Assembly (NCBI RefSeq): GCF_965227725.1 | Contig: NZ_CBDDGH010000001.1 | Coordinates: 186,001 to 250,000, forward strand | DNA from: Shimia sp965227725 | GTDB taxonomy: Bacteria > Pseudomonadota > Alphaproteobacteria > Rhodobacterales > Rhodobacteraceae | Direction: 5' to 3' | DNA length: 64,000 nucleotides | Part shown: one piece after another, positions 35,133-43,823 of the stretch | How positions within the stretch are numbered: position 1 is the first letter of the stretch | Layout: each line of letters starts with the position of its first letter | Made by a program: the position numbers and the translations under genes | Notes under the pieces: model-generated | What the model saw: the letters and a program-made list of their open reading frames with translations, nothing else | Databases searched by the model: none | Told to the model about the DNA's origin: nothing

Positions 35133-35891
35133 ATGTTGAATCTGATCACCCATGGCACCGCCACCGACGAACCTGATTTGCTAATTGTACACGGCCTCTT
35201 CGGCTCAGGCCGCAATTGGGGCGCGGTCGCCAAACGGCTTTCTGCCACACGTCGCGTGATCTGCGTCGATCAGCGCAACCATGGGCAAAGCCCATGGCAC
35301 GACAGCCATTCTTACGAAGACATGGCCGCGGATCTGGCTGAGGTGATCAAAGCCCAAGGCGCACCAATGGATGTGCTCGGCCATTCTATGGGTGGCAAAG
35401 CGGCCATGTTGCTTGCCCTAAGCCAGCCCACGCTCGTGAACCGGTTGATCGTGGCCGACATCGCACCTGTGGCTTATGCCCATGATCAGAACCAAAACAT
35501 TGCAGCCATGCGCGCTGTAGATCTTTCTTTGGTCACAAAACGCGCGGACGCGATCGCACAGCTGGCCGTGCACCTTGAAGACACAACGCTGCAGACCTTT
35601 TTTACCCAGTCGCTGGACGTAAAAGAACAGCGGTGGCGCTTAAATCTCGATGTTCTGGACAGTGAAATGCCGAAAATCCTCAGCTTTCCAGACATTCCAG
35701 GCGCCTTTGAGGGCCCCACTCTTTTTTTGAGCGGTGCAGACTCCGACTATGTCGCCACCGAGTATCGCCCAACCATCCGGGAGAAATTTCCCAAAGCCCG
35801 CTTCGCAAAGATTCGCGATGCGGGCCATTGGTTGCACGCTGAAAAACCCCGCGAGTTTATCGCTTCAGTGCAAGCCTGGCTGGATCTTTGA
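35133..35891 (+). CDS. Alpha/beta hydrolase, YbfF-like esterase
   Basis: 252 residues from the ATG at 35133; the upstream in-frame start at 35025 adds residues without family resemblance. VHGLFGSGRNWGAVAKRL carries the oxyanion loop, DQRNHGQSPWHD is typical of YbfF, and GHSMGGKAAM contains the nucleophilic Ser. The late Asp (SGADSDY) and His (DAGHWLHAEKP) complete the triad. Physiological substrate unknown; YbfF hydrolyses short acyl esters. Confidence 0.88.
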   Translation: MLNLITHGTATDEPDLLIVHGLFGSGRNWGAVAKRLSATRRVICVDQRNHGQSPWHDSHSYEDMAADLAEVIKAQGAPMDVLGHSMGGKAAMLLALSQPTLVNRLIVADIAPVAYAHDQNQNIAAMRAVDLSLVTKRADAIAQLAVHLEDTTLQTFFTQSLDVKEQRWRLNLDVLDSEMPKILSFPDIPGAFEGPTLFLSGADSDYVATEYRPTIREKFPKARFAKIRDAGHWLHAEKPREFIASVQAWLDL

Positions 35892-35899
35892 CCGCAAGG

Positions 35900-35923
35900 C
35901 GCCCGCCCTTGCCTCAGCGGGCG
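35900..35923 (+). terminator. Hairpin after the esterase gene
   Basis: Perfect 7-bp stem CGCCCGC / GCGGGCG, 8 bases past the esterase stop and overlapping the last codons of the convergent small gene. There is no T run, so termination strength is uncertain. Confidence 0.5.
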
Positions 35924-36096
35924 TAAAGCGCCTGCGCAACTTTCCAGCTCACCGGAAAAGCCACCAGAAAGCCGATCAGCGCAGCACCAAAGAGCCCGAG
36001 ACCGGTGTTCATTCCGGCGACCAGCGCGGCAATAACGGCTACGCCTGCACAGGTCGAGCCAATGAAAATATGCAAAATAGTGGCCAGTCTCAGCAT
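35914..36096 (-). CDS. Small membrane protein, two hydrophobic segments
   Basis: 60 residues from the ATG at 36096, preceded by GAAGGAGC. Two hydrophobic stretches (LATILHIFIGSTCAGVAVIAA and GLGLFGAALIGFLVAFPVSW) predict a two-TM inner-membrane protein. Function unknown; the good ribosome-binding site and clean TM pattern support a real gene. Confidence 0.65.
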   Translation of the reverse strand: MLRLATILHIFIGSTCAGVAVIAALVAGMNTGLGLFGAALIGFLVAFPVSWKVAQALYAR

Positions 36097-36187
36097 CAGG
36101 AAAGCTCCTTCTCTCGTTCCCCGATGACCTATCACAGGCAGCTCCCAAATCCTTGATTTGGATCAGCTTTGAACCGCTATTAACAGA

Positions 36188-36940
36188 TCATTCCGCCAAA
36201 AACCGCATCACAACCGCGCCCTGCTCATCCATGAACACCGTGCCGCCGTCCATGATGCCGACAGAAGCGACTTGCGTCAGCGTTTTGAAGAAAGCCGTTT
36301 CCTGCGCGTTCAGCTCATCACTGCACGCCATTCGCGTGCTCGCCAAGGGGCCAAAGCTCAAACGATCGACCGTGCGTGTGTAGCTACCGGTAAACCGATT
36401 GCAGCCGCTGCTCCCGCTCACGCGACCATCTGCGCCAAATTCAATCTGGGGCACACGCTCACTTTGCACCACCTCGCCGTTCATCACCACCACCAGCCAG
36501 CTGCCGATGGTCAGGTCCACATCTCCACGAGACGGCATTCGCTCCACCATGACCTCTACCTCCTCCGGCGCATCCTGGGTCAGGGCCGCAAAGCTCTGCG
36601 TACTGCGCCAAAGCACATCCTCACCAACTCGAATAATTACTCTCACCGAATACCGCCCGTTCTCAGCGACCATCCCGTCATCATAGGCCAGTCGAAAGGC
36701 AATCGGCACCTGCCCCTCTGGCTTCAAAACCTGCCGTGCCACAACGACGGAGGCCACATCCATTTTGCTCACATCCTCAAGCGTGACTTCCACCAAAGCT
36801 TCCGGCGGCAGCGCCACCCGCTCTCGATAAGAAACACTGCCAAGCAAATCCTGAATGTCGGCCGCTGCGCTCCCGGCGATCAGTGGTAGCGCTAGCCCAG
36901 CACCTAAAATCAACTTTGCGACTGTTTGACCAAACAGCAT
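36188..36940 (-). CDS. Exported YbaY-META (HslJ-like) domain protein
   Basis: 250 residues from the ATG at 36940, with AGGAGGGT nine bases upstream. A signal peptide ends near AGSAAA (residue ~27). Residues ~36-125 look like the YbaY/YscW lipoprotein fold (ALPPEALVEVTLEDVS; GRYSVRVIIRVG). Residues ~150-250 are a META domain with GCNRFTGSY and MACSDELNAQE. HslJ/META proteins are stress-linked envelope proteins. It is divergent from the response regulator. Confidence 0.82.
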   Translation of the reverse strand: MLFGQTVAKLILGAGLALPLIAGSAAADIQDLLGSVSYRERVALPPEALVEVTLEDVSKMDVASVVVARQVLKPEGQVPIAFRLAYDDGMVAENGRYSVRVIIRVGEDVLWRSTQSFAALTQDAPEEVEVMVERMPSRGDVDLTIGSWLVVVMNGEVVQSERVPQIEFGADGRVSGSSGCNRFTGSYTRTVDRLSFGPLASTRMACSDELNAQETAFFKTLTQVASVGIMDGGTVFMDEQGAVVMRFLAE

Positions 36941-37153
36941 AAAATCTACCCTCCTAGCGCAACGTGGCACAAAATTTCCAAGAGAGAAATCAACCTCTTC
37001 CGCCACAACCTAAGCACAGCCCCTTGCGCTTTCCAAGCCAACGGGATCGGCACGGCAAACCATCGCCCATCAAGCCAAGTCAAAGCAGCACATTTTACCT
37101 TTTACGACCTTTGGCCCTCTTGGCCTTCTGCATCTCTCTGCTAACCTGCCCCT

Positions 37154-37840
37154 ATGCTCCATTCTGACGCGACAACCACGCAAACCCGCTTCTCCAGCGC
37201 CCTTGTGGTGGACGATCACCCGCTCTTTTGCGACGCACTTGTGATGACGCTGCAGGCCATCTCGCCCATCAAACAGGTTGCGACAGCTCCGTGCCTCACC
37301 GATGCGATCACCTGGCTGTCAACAAACCCAGCACCGGACCTTGTTGTGCTTGACCTCAACCTGCCGGATGTCGACGGCTTTGACGGCCTGCTTCGTCTCG
37401 GCAAAGCCACCTCAGCACGCGTTCTTGTGGTCTCCTCAATGGCTGACAGCCGCACGGTCAACGCCGCCCTTCAGGCGGGAGCCGCCGGGTTTGTCCCCAA
37501 GCACAGCCAGCGCGATATGTTCCGCCGCGCTCTTGAGGCGATTGGATCCGGGCAGACTTTCACCCCGGAAGGCCACGTAAACAGCTCAGAAACAGCGGAT
37601 GCCACCCAGGACGCTGTGGCCCGCCTCGCCTCTCTGACCACTCAGCAGTCGCGTATCCTTGACCTTATCTGCGAAGGCAGGCTCAACAAGCAAATCGCCT
37701 ATGAGCTCTCCATCGCTGAAACCACCGTCAAAGCACATGTCACGGCAATCATGCGCAAACTTGGGGTCCACAGCCGCACCCAAGCCGTGCTGATCGCCAA
37801 GGAAGCCAGTTTTGACGAACACTTGCGCAGCAGCGGTTAG
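37154..37840 (+). CDS. LuxR-type response regulator (ErdR-like)
   Basis: 228 residues. Receiver: acidic pair Asp20-Asp21 (VVDDHP), phosphoacceptor Asp67 (VVLDLNLPDVDGFDG), and VPK near residue 116. The C-terminal GerE/LuxR HTH (LTTQQSRILDLICEGRLNKQIAYEL, then TVKAHVTAIMRKLG) binds DNA. The gene lies 56 bases upstream of the FIST protein and the hybrid kinase. The trio resembles ErdR with PA1975/PA1976 of Pseudomonas, where ErdR is the output regulator of the ErcS'/NahK kinase. Phosphorylation by this kinase is inferred. Confidence 0.88.
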   Translation: MLHSDATTTQTRFSSALVVDDHPLFCDALVMTLQAISPIKQVATAPCLTDAITWLSTNPAPDLVVLDLNLPDVDGFDGLLRLGKATSARVLVVSSMADSRTVNAALQAGAAGFVPKHSQRDMFRRALEAIGSGQTFTPEGHVNSSETADATQDAVARLASLTTQQSRILDLICEGRLNKQIAYELSIAETTVKAHVTAIMRKLGVHSRTQAVLIAKEASFDEHLRSSG

Positions 37841-37896
37841 CATGGCTACCTTGTAGAGGTGATCGGGGGAGCGGTCACGGGAGGACATTGCCAGCT

Positions 37897-39051
37897 ATGG
37901 ACGCCAGCACGCCATTTACGGACGCCAAAATTGTGCGCACGGGCTTTGCGGATTGCCGCGCGCCCGATGCCATGGCGGAACTCGCCAACGCACTTGGATC
38001 AGACCCTTTGGCGCTGGTCATCCTCTTTGTGTCACCGGAGACAAACCTGCTTGAGTTGGTTGCCAAGGCCGAAACCCACTTCAACGAAACAAGGGTTGTC
38101 GGATGCACCACCGCAGGAGAGCTTGGCGCGAAGGGTTACACAGAAGGTGAAATTGTCGCCGTCGGCCTACCCACCGCGCATTTCGCCATCAAGTCGCTTT
38201 TCATCGATGATCTCTCTGAACTGCAAGCGCAGGAGCGGATCAGCGAAATGATCCAAAACCGCAATGCGCTCGCAGCCGATCACCCACGCTGGGCATCAGA
38301 ATTTGCGTTTCTGCTCGTAGATGGGCTTTCGACCCGCGAAGATGCACTGGCCGCTGAGCTGGCGATGGGATTGGGGCCAGTGCCGCTTTTTGGTGGCTCT
38401 GCCGGTGACGGGGAAGACTTTGGCGCGACGCATATTTTCTATGAGGGCGCCTTTCACACCAACGCGGCCGTTCTCATCCAAATTCGGTCCAATTGCCCCA
38501 TCCATGTGTTTAAAACCGATCATCTGCGGCCCACCGAGCAACGCATGGTGGTCACCGCAGCAGACCCCACCACACGCTTGGTGCATGAAATCAACGCAGA
38601 GCCCGCCGCACGGGAATACGCCCGCATCCTTGGCAAAGATCCGGAACAGCTTTCCACATTCACCTTTGCCGCACATCCCGTTGTGGTGCGGATCGGTGAT
38701 CAAACCCACGTCCGCGCCATTCAACGTGTGGCGGACAACGGCGATCTGGTGTTTTTCTCAGCCATTGACGAGGGAGTTGTTCTCACCCTCGCGGAACCCG
38801 AAGACATGGTGTCCCATCTGGAGCGCGAACTGTCGGCTCTGTCTGACCAGCGCGCCCCCGATATGATCCTGGGCTGCGACTGCCTGCTCCGGCGCGTCGA
38901 AGCCACGCAAAAGCAGGTCACCACAGAGATTTCCCGCGTGCTTGCCAAACACAATGTGGTTGGCTTTTCGACATACGGTGAACAGATCAATTCCATGCAC
39001 GTGAACCAAACCTTCACTGGCGTCGCCATCTATCCGCCACTGGAAGACTAA
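37897..39051 (+). CDS. FIST-domain sensor protein (NosP-like)
   Basis: 384 residues from the ATG at 37897; a TTG three codons earlier is possible, and GGAGG sits 3 bases from the TTG or 12 bases from the ATG. The N-terminal FIST domain (TRVVGCTTAGELGAKGYTEGEIV; FGGSAGDGEDF) and the C-terminal FIST_C domain (GCDCLLRR; VVGFSTYGEQINSMHVNQTFTG) are complete. FIST proteins encoded beside a NahK-type kinase are the NosP family, haem proteins that sense nitric oxide and inhibit the kinase. Haem binding is not visible from motifs. Confidence 0.88.
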   Translation: MDASTPFTDAKIVRTGFADCRAPDAMAELANALGSDPLALVILFVSPETNLLELVAKAETHFNETRVVGCTTAGELGAKGYTEGEIVAVGLPTAHFAIKSLFIDDLSELQAQERISEMIQNRNALAADHPRWASEFAFLLVDGLSTREDALAAELAMGLGPVPLFGGSAGDGEDFGATHIFYEGAFHTNAAVLIQIRSNCPIHVFKTDHLRPTEQRMVVTAADPTTRLVHEINAEPAAREYARILGKDPEQLSTFTFAAHPVVVRIGDQTHVRAIQRVADNGDLVFFSAIDEGVVLTLAEPEDMVSHLERELSALSDQRAPDMILGCDCLLRRVEATQKQVTTEISRVLAKHNVVGFSTYGEQINSMHVNQTFTGVAIYPPLED

Positions 39052-39055
39052 ACCC

Positions 39056-41269
39056 ATGGCGCCTCAGTCCTTAATCGATCCCGCCGACACACTTGAGCGG
39101 CAAAATCAGAAACTGCTGACCATCGTTGACACGCTGATGCGGCGGGCAGAAGCCAACCCGGACAGCACCGGCGTGGCATATGCGCAATTTGAACGCGCTG
39201 TGATGCTTGAAGAGGAGGTCCGCGCCCGCACGCTCGAACTTGAGCGTGCTCTGGATCTTCTGAACACCTCCAACGCCTCTCTTGCGCAAGCCAACGCGGA
39301 GGCCGAGGCCGCGCGCGCCAATCTCGCCAATGCCATTGAAACGGTGCAGGAGGGATTTGCGCTCTTTGATGCGAACGAGAATTTGGTGATGTGCAACAGC
39401 CGCTTTGGCAAACACATGCGCGATGTGCACCACCTTTTCAAACCCGGCCTGCCCTTTGCCGAATATGTGCGCATCGTTTCTGAAAGCCCTTATTTGGAAC
39501 TACCCCAAGGCACCACCTCGGAGGATTGGCAGGAACGTCGCATGATCCGCCATCGCGAACAGCACGTGGTCTTCAACGCCCGCATGGCGGGCGACCGCTG
39601 GCTGCAGGTGTCAGAGCACCGCACCCGCGACGGCGGCACCGTGGTGCTGCAAACCGATGTCACCGACATGATGCTGATCGAGCGGCAGGAACGCGAACGC
39701 CTGCTGGACGATCAAGCCCGGCTGGTGAAAGCAACCCTGGAACACCTCAATCAAGGCGTGGGCATCTTTGATCGCGAAGCCCGACTGGTCGGCTGGAACC
39801 GCCGCTTGGGCGAACTTCTGTCGATCCCGCTACGCCGCTTCCGCTTGGGCCTGCCTTTTCGCACTGTCTATGACCAACTCTCCCGCATCGTGACCTTCCG
39901 CAACGCAACCGACGCGGTGGACCTCTTTGAATGGTCTGCCCATCAAGGCCGCCGCGCACCGCTGTCTTTTGAAGTCGCATTGGGGGAAGACCGCACGCTA
40001 GCCGTTTTTGCCCAGCACATGCCCGATGGTGGCTTCGTGATTTCCTTCACAGACATCACAACCGAGCGCCGGGCATTACGCGCGATCTCTCAGGTCAATG
40101 AAACGCTGGAGCGCCGCGTACAGGAACGCACCTTGGAACTGCGCGACGCTCTAGCCGAAGCCGAACGCGCCAACGCATCCAAATCACGGTTCGTGGCCGC
40201 CGCCAGTCACGATTTGCTGCAACCGCTCTCTGCGGCGAAGCTATACCTCTCCTCATTGGAAAATGACCTTGAAGCGCCGGATCAGCGCGAACGCCTCGTG
40301 AAAGCGACCGGCGCGCTGCAAAGCGTCGAAGATATACTCGGAGCACTTTTGGACATCTCCAAACTGGATTCCGGGCGTGTCGCCGTCCATGAGAGCCGCA
40401 TCCCGCTCAATGAACTGCTGCAGCAACTTCATAGCGAACTGGCACCTGCAGCCGCAGAGAAGGGGTTGCGATTTGACCTGCGAACCGCCGACCTCTCCGT
40501 CACCTCAGACGCCACTTATTTGCGTCGAATTTTGCAGAACCTCATGGGCAACGCGCTACGCTACACCCATGCTGGCCGCGTTCTGGTCGGCACAAGGCAG
40601 CGAGGCGACACCGTCGTTGTGGAAGTCTGGGACACTGGCCCCGGCATTCCGCCTGAACAACACCAAAAGGTCTTTGACGAGTTCCACCGCGTCAACGCAG
40701 CCGCCAGCCCCGCCGAAGGATTGGGACTTGGCCTCGCGATTGTTGAGCGTGCATGCCGTCTTCTAAAACACCCCTTGGAACTTCACTCCACACCGGGCCG
40801 CGGCACACGGTTTTGTGTCACACTGCCTCTGGCCGCCGCGCATGAAAGCCCTCTTCCGACAGAGGTCCTACGAGCTCAGTCGAGCGAGCCTCTGACCCAC
40901 CGGATCGTCCTGCTTGTGGAAAATGACGAAGCTCTTAGGCAGGCAATCAGTATGACACTTGAAAACTGGGGCGCCGATGTTCTGGCCTGCGGCAGCGATG
41001 TAGAAGCGCTCGAGCTCCTGCGGGAAATCGACATCGCACCCGATGTCGTTCTGGCAGACTACCAACTCGACAATGGTGCGACAGGGACAGATCTCATTTC
41101 TATCCTGCGCGAGCTGTTCGGACCTTTGCCAGCCTGCGTTATCTCTGCAAACCGCTCCCCCGATTTGTCCGCGCTCTGTGCGGCTCTGCATGCGCCACTT
41201 CTGCACAAACCACTGGATCTGGAAGCCCTGCAAGACGCCCTTCAGAACGCACCAACTCCGTCGACTTAG
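39056..41269 (+). CDS. PAS hybrid histidine kinase, NahK/ErcS'-like
   Basis: 737 residues, cytoplasmic, no TM. Order: coiled coil (~10-95), PAS (GFALFDANENLVMCNSRF, ~100-205), second PAS (GVGIFDREARLVGWNRRL, ~233-335), coiled coil, HisKA with His385 in AAASHDLLQPLSAAK, ATPase (Asn499; DTGPGIP; GLGLGL), and receiver with Asp668 (VVLADYQLD). The SHDLLQPL H-box and twin PAS_7-type domains match NahK/ErcS'. It starts 4 bases after the FIST gene. The internal receiver suggests a phosphorelay, possibly through an Hpt protein outside the window. Confidence 0.9.
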   Translation: MAPQSLIDPADTLERQNQKLLTIVDTLMRRAEANPDSTGVAYAQFERAVMLEEEVRARTLELERALDLLNTSNASLAQANAEAEAARANLANAIETVQEGFALFDANENLVMCNSRFGKHMRDVHHLFKPGLPFAEYVRIVSESPYLELPQGTTSEDWQERRMIRHREQHVVFNARMAGDRWLQVSEHRTRDGGTVVLQTDVTDMMLIERQERERLLDDQARLVKATLEHLNQGVGIFDREARLVGWNRRLGELLSIPLRRFRLGLPFRTVYDQLSRIVTFRNATDAVDLFEWSAHQGRRAPLSFEVALGEDRTLAVFAQHMPDGGFVISFTDITTERRALRAISQVNETLERRVQERTLELRDALAEAERANASKSRFVAAASHDLLQPLSAAKLYLSSLENDLEAPDQRERLVKATGALQSVEDILGALLDISKLDSGRVAVHESRIPLNELLQQLHSELAPAAAEKGLRFDLRTADLSVTSDATYLRRILQNLMGNALRYTHAGRVLVGTRQRGDTVVVEVWDTGPGIPPEQHQKVFDEFHRVNAAASPAEGLGLGLAIVERACRLLKHPLELHSTPGRGTRFCVTLPLAAAHESPLPTEVLRAQSSEPLTHRIVLLVENDEALRQAISMTLENWGADVLACGSDVEALELLREIDIAPDVVLADYQLDNGATGTDLISILRELFGPLPACVISANRSPDLSALCAALHAPLLHKPLDLEALQDALQNAPTPST

Positions 41270-41287
41270 ACACCGACAACGCACACC

Positions 41288-41342
41288 CGCGATACAGTCG
41301 CGATATTGACGCAATACCGAGGTGATACCGACGCGCAAATTT
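41288..41342 (+). repeat. 11-bp phased tandem repeat array C
   Basis: Contiguous 11-mers CGCGATACAGT, CGCGATATTGA, CGCAATACCGA, GGTGATACCGA, then CGCGCAAATTT. Same unit and orientation as arrays A and B. It lies between the kinase stop and the DUF4202 gene. Confidence 0.85.
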
Positions 41343-41405
41343 GCCCCTTTCCGCGCGCCCCGACACCGCCTAAATAAATGATATTGCAGCAGCTCGGAGC
41401 CAGCC

Positions 41406-41975
41406 ATGACCCGCCTTCAAACCGCCTTGGACGCCATTGACGAAGCCAACGCAAAAGATCCCAGACTGGATGAAGGCCAACCCGAAGCCCTGCTCTATGG
41501 AACGCGGATGTCGGAGGAAGCCAACCGACTTTTTCCTAATGCTTCCGAGAGCTTACAGATTGCAGCACGGGGTCAGCATATCGAGCGCTGGGTCTTGAAA
41601 CGGGCCGATTACCCTGAAGGCCGCGCAGGTTATCTCAAATGGCGTCGCGACCTCGCAGTGCACCACGCTGATCGTGTTTCGGCCATCATGGGAGATGCAG
41701 GTTTCTCAGAAGATGAGATTTCTGAGACCGGAGCGATGCTGCGCAAAGAAGGCATCAAACGCAACGATCAAGTCCAAGCTCTTGAAGATATTATATGTTT
41801 TGTCTTCCTGAAGTGGTACTTCGCGCCTTTCGCAGCCAAGCATCCTGAAGAAAAAGTACTCGATATCGTGGTCAAAACGGCGCGTAAAATGTCCGCCGAC
41901 GCCCGCGCCCGCGTGCTCGCTGAATTCAACCTGCCCGCTGATCTTGCCGCAGCCTTCGAAGCCCCCAACGCATGA
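41406..41975 (+). CDS. DUF4202-domain protein
   Basis: 189 residues. GQHIERWVLKRADYPEGRAGYLKWRRDL and QALEDIICFVFLKWYF are the conserved blocks of the DUF4202 family, which has His/Asp residues in an HD-like arrangement (HHADRV). Function not established. Its stop overlaps the CbiX-like gene (ATGA), suggesting a shared process. Confidence 0.85.
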   Translation: MTRLQTALDAIDEANAKDPRLDEGQPEALLYGTRMSEEANRLFPNASESLQIAARGQHIERWVLKRADYPEGRAGYLKWRRDLAVHHADRVSAIMGDAGFSEDEISETGAMLRKEGIKRNDQVQALEDIICFVFLKWYFAPFAAKHPEEKVLDIVVKTARKMSADARARVLAEFNLPADLAAAFEAPNA

Positions 41976-42673
41976 GCACTCCGCAACGGGAAGCTCTCAT
42001 CGTAGCACATGGACAGCCGTCTGTGCCCGTTCCTCCCGAACTGTGGCTACAAGGGTTTGCCGCAGCGGTTGGCAAGCATCTGCCTGGTTGGCACATTCGC
42101 GCCGCCACCTTGGCGATGCCTGACGCTCTCGAGCGGCAAGTGTCTGAAATGCCAACAGGTTCTCAAATTTTCCCGATGTTCATGGCGGACGGCTGGTTTG
42201 TCTCCAAGGTCCTGCCTAGGCGCCTCAACGGTGCTGATCTCAGTATTCTGCCGCCGCTCGGTTTTCACCCTGCTCTGCCGGACGTCGCAGCTGCGAGCAT
42301 CCGAAAGAAGCTCTCCTCGCTAGGTTGGGAGACTGCAGAGAGTCATCTACTTTTGGCGGCTCATGGGTCCGCCAAAGGCCCCAAAGCCGCAGCCTCTGCC
42401 AATGGCTTCGCTCAACTGCTCAGAGACCACCTCAAGGGCCTAAAAATCACCACAGGATTTGTCGAAGAAGCGCCTTTTATAGCCGACGCCGCGAGGGACC
42501 TGCCAAAGCAAAGCCTGTGCCTACCATTCTTCGCGCTGGAAGGAGAGCATTGTCGAGAGGACATCCCAGAAGCGCTTGACGAAGCAAAGTTTTCCGGGCT
42601 CCTCATGCCACCTCTTGGCACATGGGACGAAGCGGCAAAAATGGTTGCTGACACCTTCCGCAACTGTGCCTAA
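41972..42673 (+). CDS. CbiX/SirB-like chelatase family protein
   Basis: 233 residues with two related halves, each opening with an AHG motif (LIVAHGQPS near residue 10; LLLAAHGSAKG near 127). This is the layout of sirohydrochlorin cobalto/ferrochelatases. The metal-binding His residues of these motifs are present. No other tetrapyrrole gene is nearby, so metal and substrate are open. It is coupled to the DUF4202 gene and overlaps the 3' end of the convergent LacI gene by 4 bases. Confidence 0.75.
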   Translation: MSTPQREALIVAHGQPSVPVPPELWLQGFAAAVGKHLPGWHIRAATLAMPDALERQVSEMPTGSQIFPMFMADGWFVSKVLPRRLNGADLSILPPLGFHPALPDVAAASIRKKLSSLGWETAESHLLLAAHGSAKGPKAAASANGFAQLLRDHLKGLKITTGFVEEAPFIADAARDLPKQSLCLPFFALEGEHCREDIPEALDEAKFSGLLMPPLGTWDEAAKMVADTFRNCA

Positions 42674-43668
42674 AGCGAGCCGCCTCGCGTGACTTGTGGT
42701 TCCAATTTCACAGTCTGGGCTGGAGAATTCGGCCCCTGTGACGCCAGAATGATCTCCGCGGCCTTCTGGCCGATCTCAAATCGATGGGCGTCCGTCGTTG
42801 CCAAGGTCATCGGCAAACCACGCAACAGTTTCAAATTGTTGAACCCAGCCAGCGCCAACTCGTCGGGAACTGAAATTCCCTTAGCCAGGCAATGCATGTA
42901 CGCACCAACGCTCAAAACGTCACTTGAGAAATAGATACATTCCAACTCCGGCGTCCGCGCCAGCAACATCTCTGTCAGTTGGTGGCCTGTCTCAATCGAA
43001 GACACCCCAGAATAAAGCTCTTGATCCACAAGTGAAACACCCGCTTCTTCGAGCGCTTGCTCAAAACCTTTCAGGCGTTTTTCGGCCCGATAATCCTGCG
43101 GCATCTTGGTGCCGATAAAGCCGATCTTCTGATAGCCCGCATCCAAAATGGTGCGCGCCATAACGCGACCAGCTTCAAGGTGCGAGATGCCGACACAGTG
43201 TTTGACCGGATCCCCGTCCACATCCATTACTTCGACAACCGGGCAATCTGCATTTGCCAACATCGTGCGCGCAGCATCATTGTGCTCAAGCCCTGCAACG
43301 ACCACGCCAGTTGGTCGCCAACTCAACATCTCGCGAATGACTTCTTCTTCTTCAAGAAGATCATACCCAGTAACACCAATCACCGGCTTCAGCGGCGTGT
43401 CTTTCAGCGTTGAGCTAATGCCCGAGAGAACCTCTGGAAAAACAGAGGAATTGAGGCTCGGCACCACCACGCCCACAAGATTCACTTTGCTCGAAGCCAA
43501 AGCTCCGGCAATTCGATTCGGCACATATCCGACATCACGCGCGATCTGTTCGACCTTTTGACGCGTGGCTTCAGAGACGTCCTGAGCACCACGCATGGCG
43601 CGCGACGCAGTCATTTCACTCACGCCCGCGAGCTTGGCGATGTCTTTGAGAAGTAGCTTTTTTCCCAT
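42670..43668 (-). CDS. LacI-family regulator (GntR-like), probable repressor of the Entner-Doudoroff operon
   Basis: 332 residues from the ATG at 43668, directly ahead of the HTH (LLLKDIAKLAGVSEMTASRAMRG); a TTG ten codons earlier with AGGG upstream is an alternative. The MTASRAMRG HTH and VGVVVPSLNSSVFPEVLSGI resemble gluconate-type GntR repressors. It is divergent from gap-zwf-edd-eda across a 155-base region with a near-perfect palindrome, so it most likely controls that operon in response to a sugar acid or phosphate intermediate. Confidence 0.88.
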   Translation of the reverse strand: MGKKLLLKDIAKLAGVSEMTASRAMRGAQDVSEATRQKVEQIARDVGYVPNRIAGALASSKVNLVGVVVPSLNSSVFPEVLSGISSTLKDTPLKPVIGVTGYDLLEEEEVIREMLSWRPTGVVVAGLEHNDAARTMLANADCPVVEVMDVDGDPVKHCVGISHLEAGRVMARTILDAGYQKIGFIGTKMPQDYRAEKRLKGFEQALEEAGVSLVDQELYSGVSSIETGHQLTEMLLARTPELECIYFSSDVLSVGAYMHCLAKGISVPDELALAGFNNLKLLRGLPMTLATTDAHRFEIGQKAAEIILASQGPNSPAQTVKLEPQVTRGGSL

Positions 43669-43764
43669 GCCCAGATCGTCTGACACAACCACCGCCAACG
43701 CAACCCTGAAAGCGCACCTCGCCGAAGTTCGTGAGACCCCTTGATTCCAGAAAGATTAGAGTAT

Positions 43765-43793
43765 ACCGATAGCGCTAACGGTGGCGCTACCAC
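43765..43793. promoter_or_regulatory. LacI-type operator region of the Entner-Doudoroff operon
   Basis: ACCGATAGCGCTAACGGT (43765-43782) is an 18-bp palindrome with one mismatched pair. It is immediately followed by a weaker dyad GTGGCGCTACCAC (43781-43793). A third half-site AGCGCT occurs at 43795-43800. It lies 30-60 bases before gap. Confidence 0.8.
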
Positions 43794-43823
43794 AAGCGCT
43801 GTTTAGGGTGTTGGGAGAAAGAC

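Noticed and set aside
36272..36889. Plus-strand open frame of 205 codons
   Set aside because: Antisense to the YbaY-META gene, which has a signal peptide, two domains and a strong ribosome-binding site.
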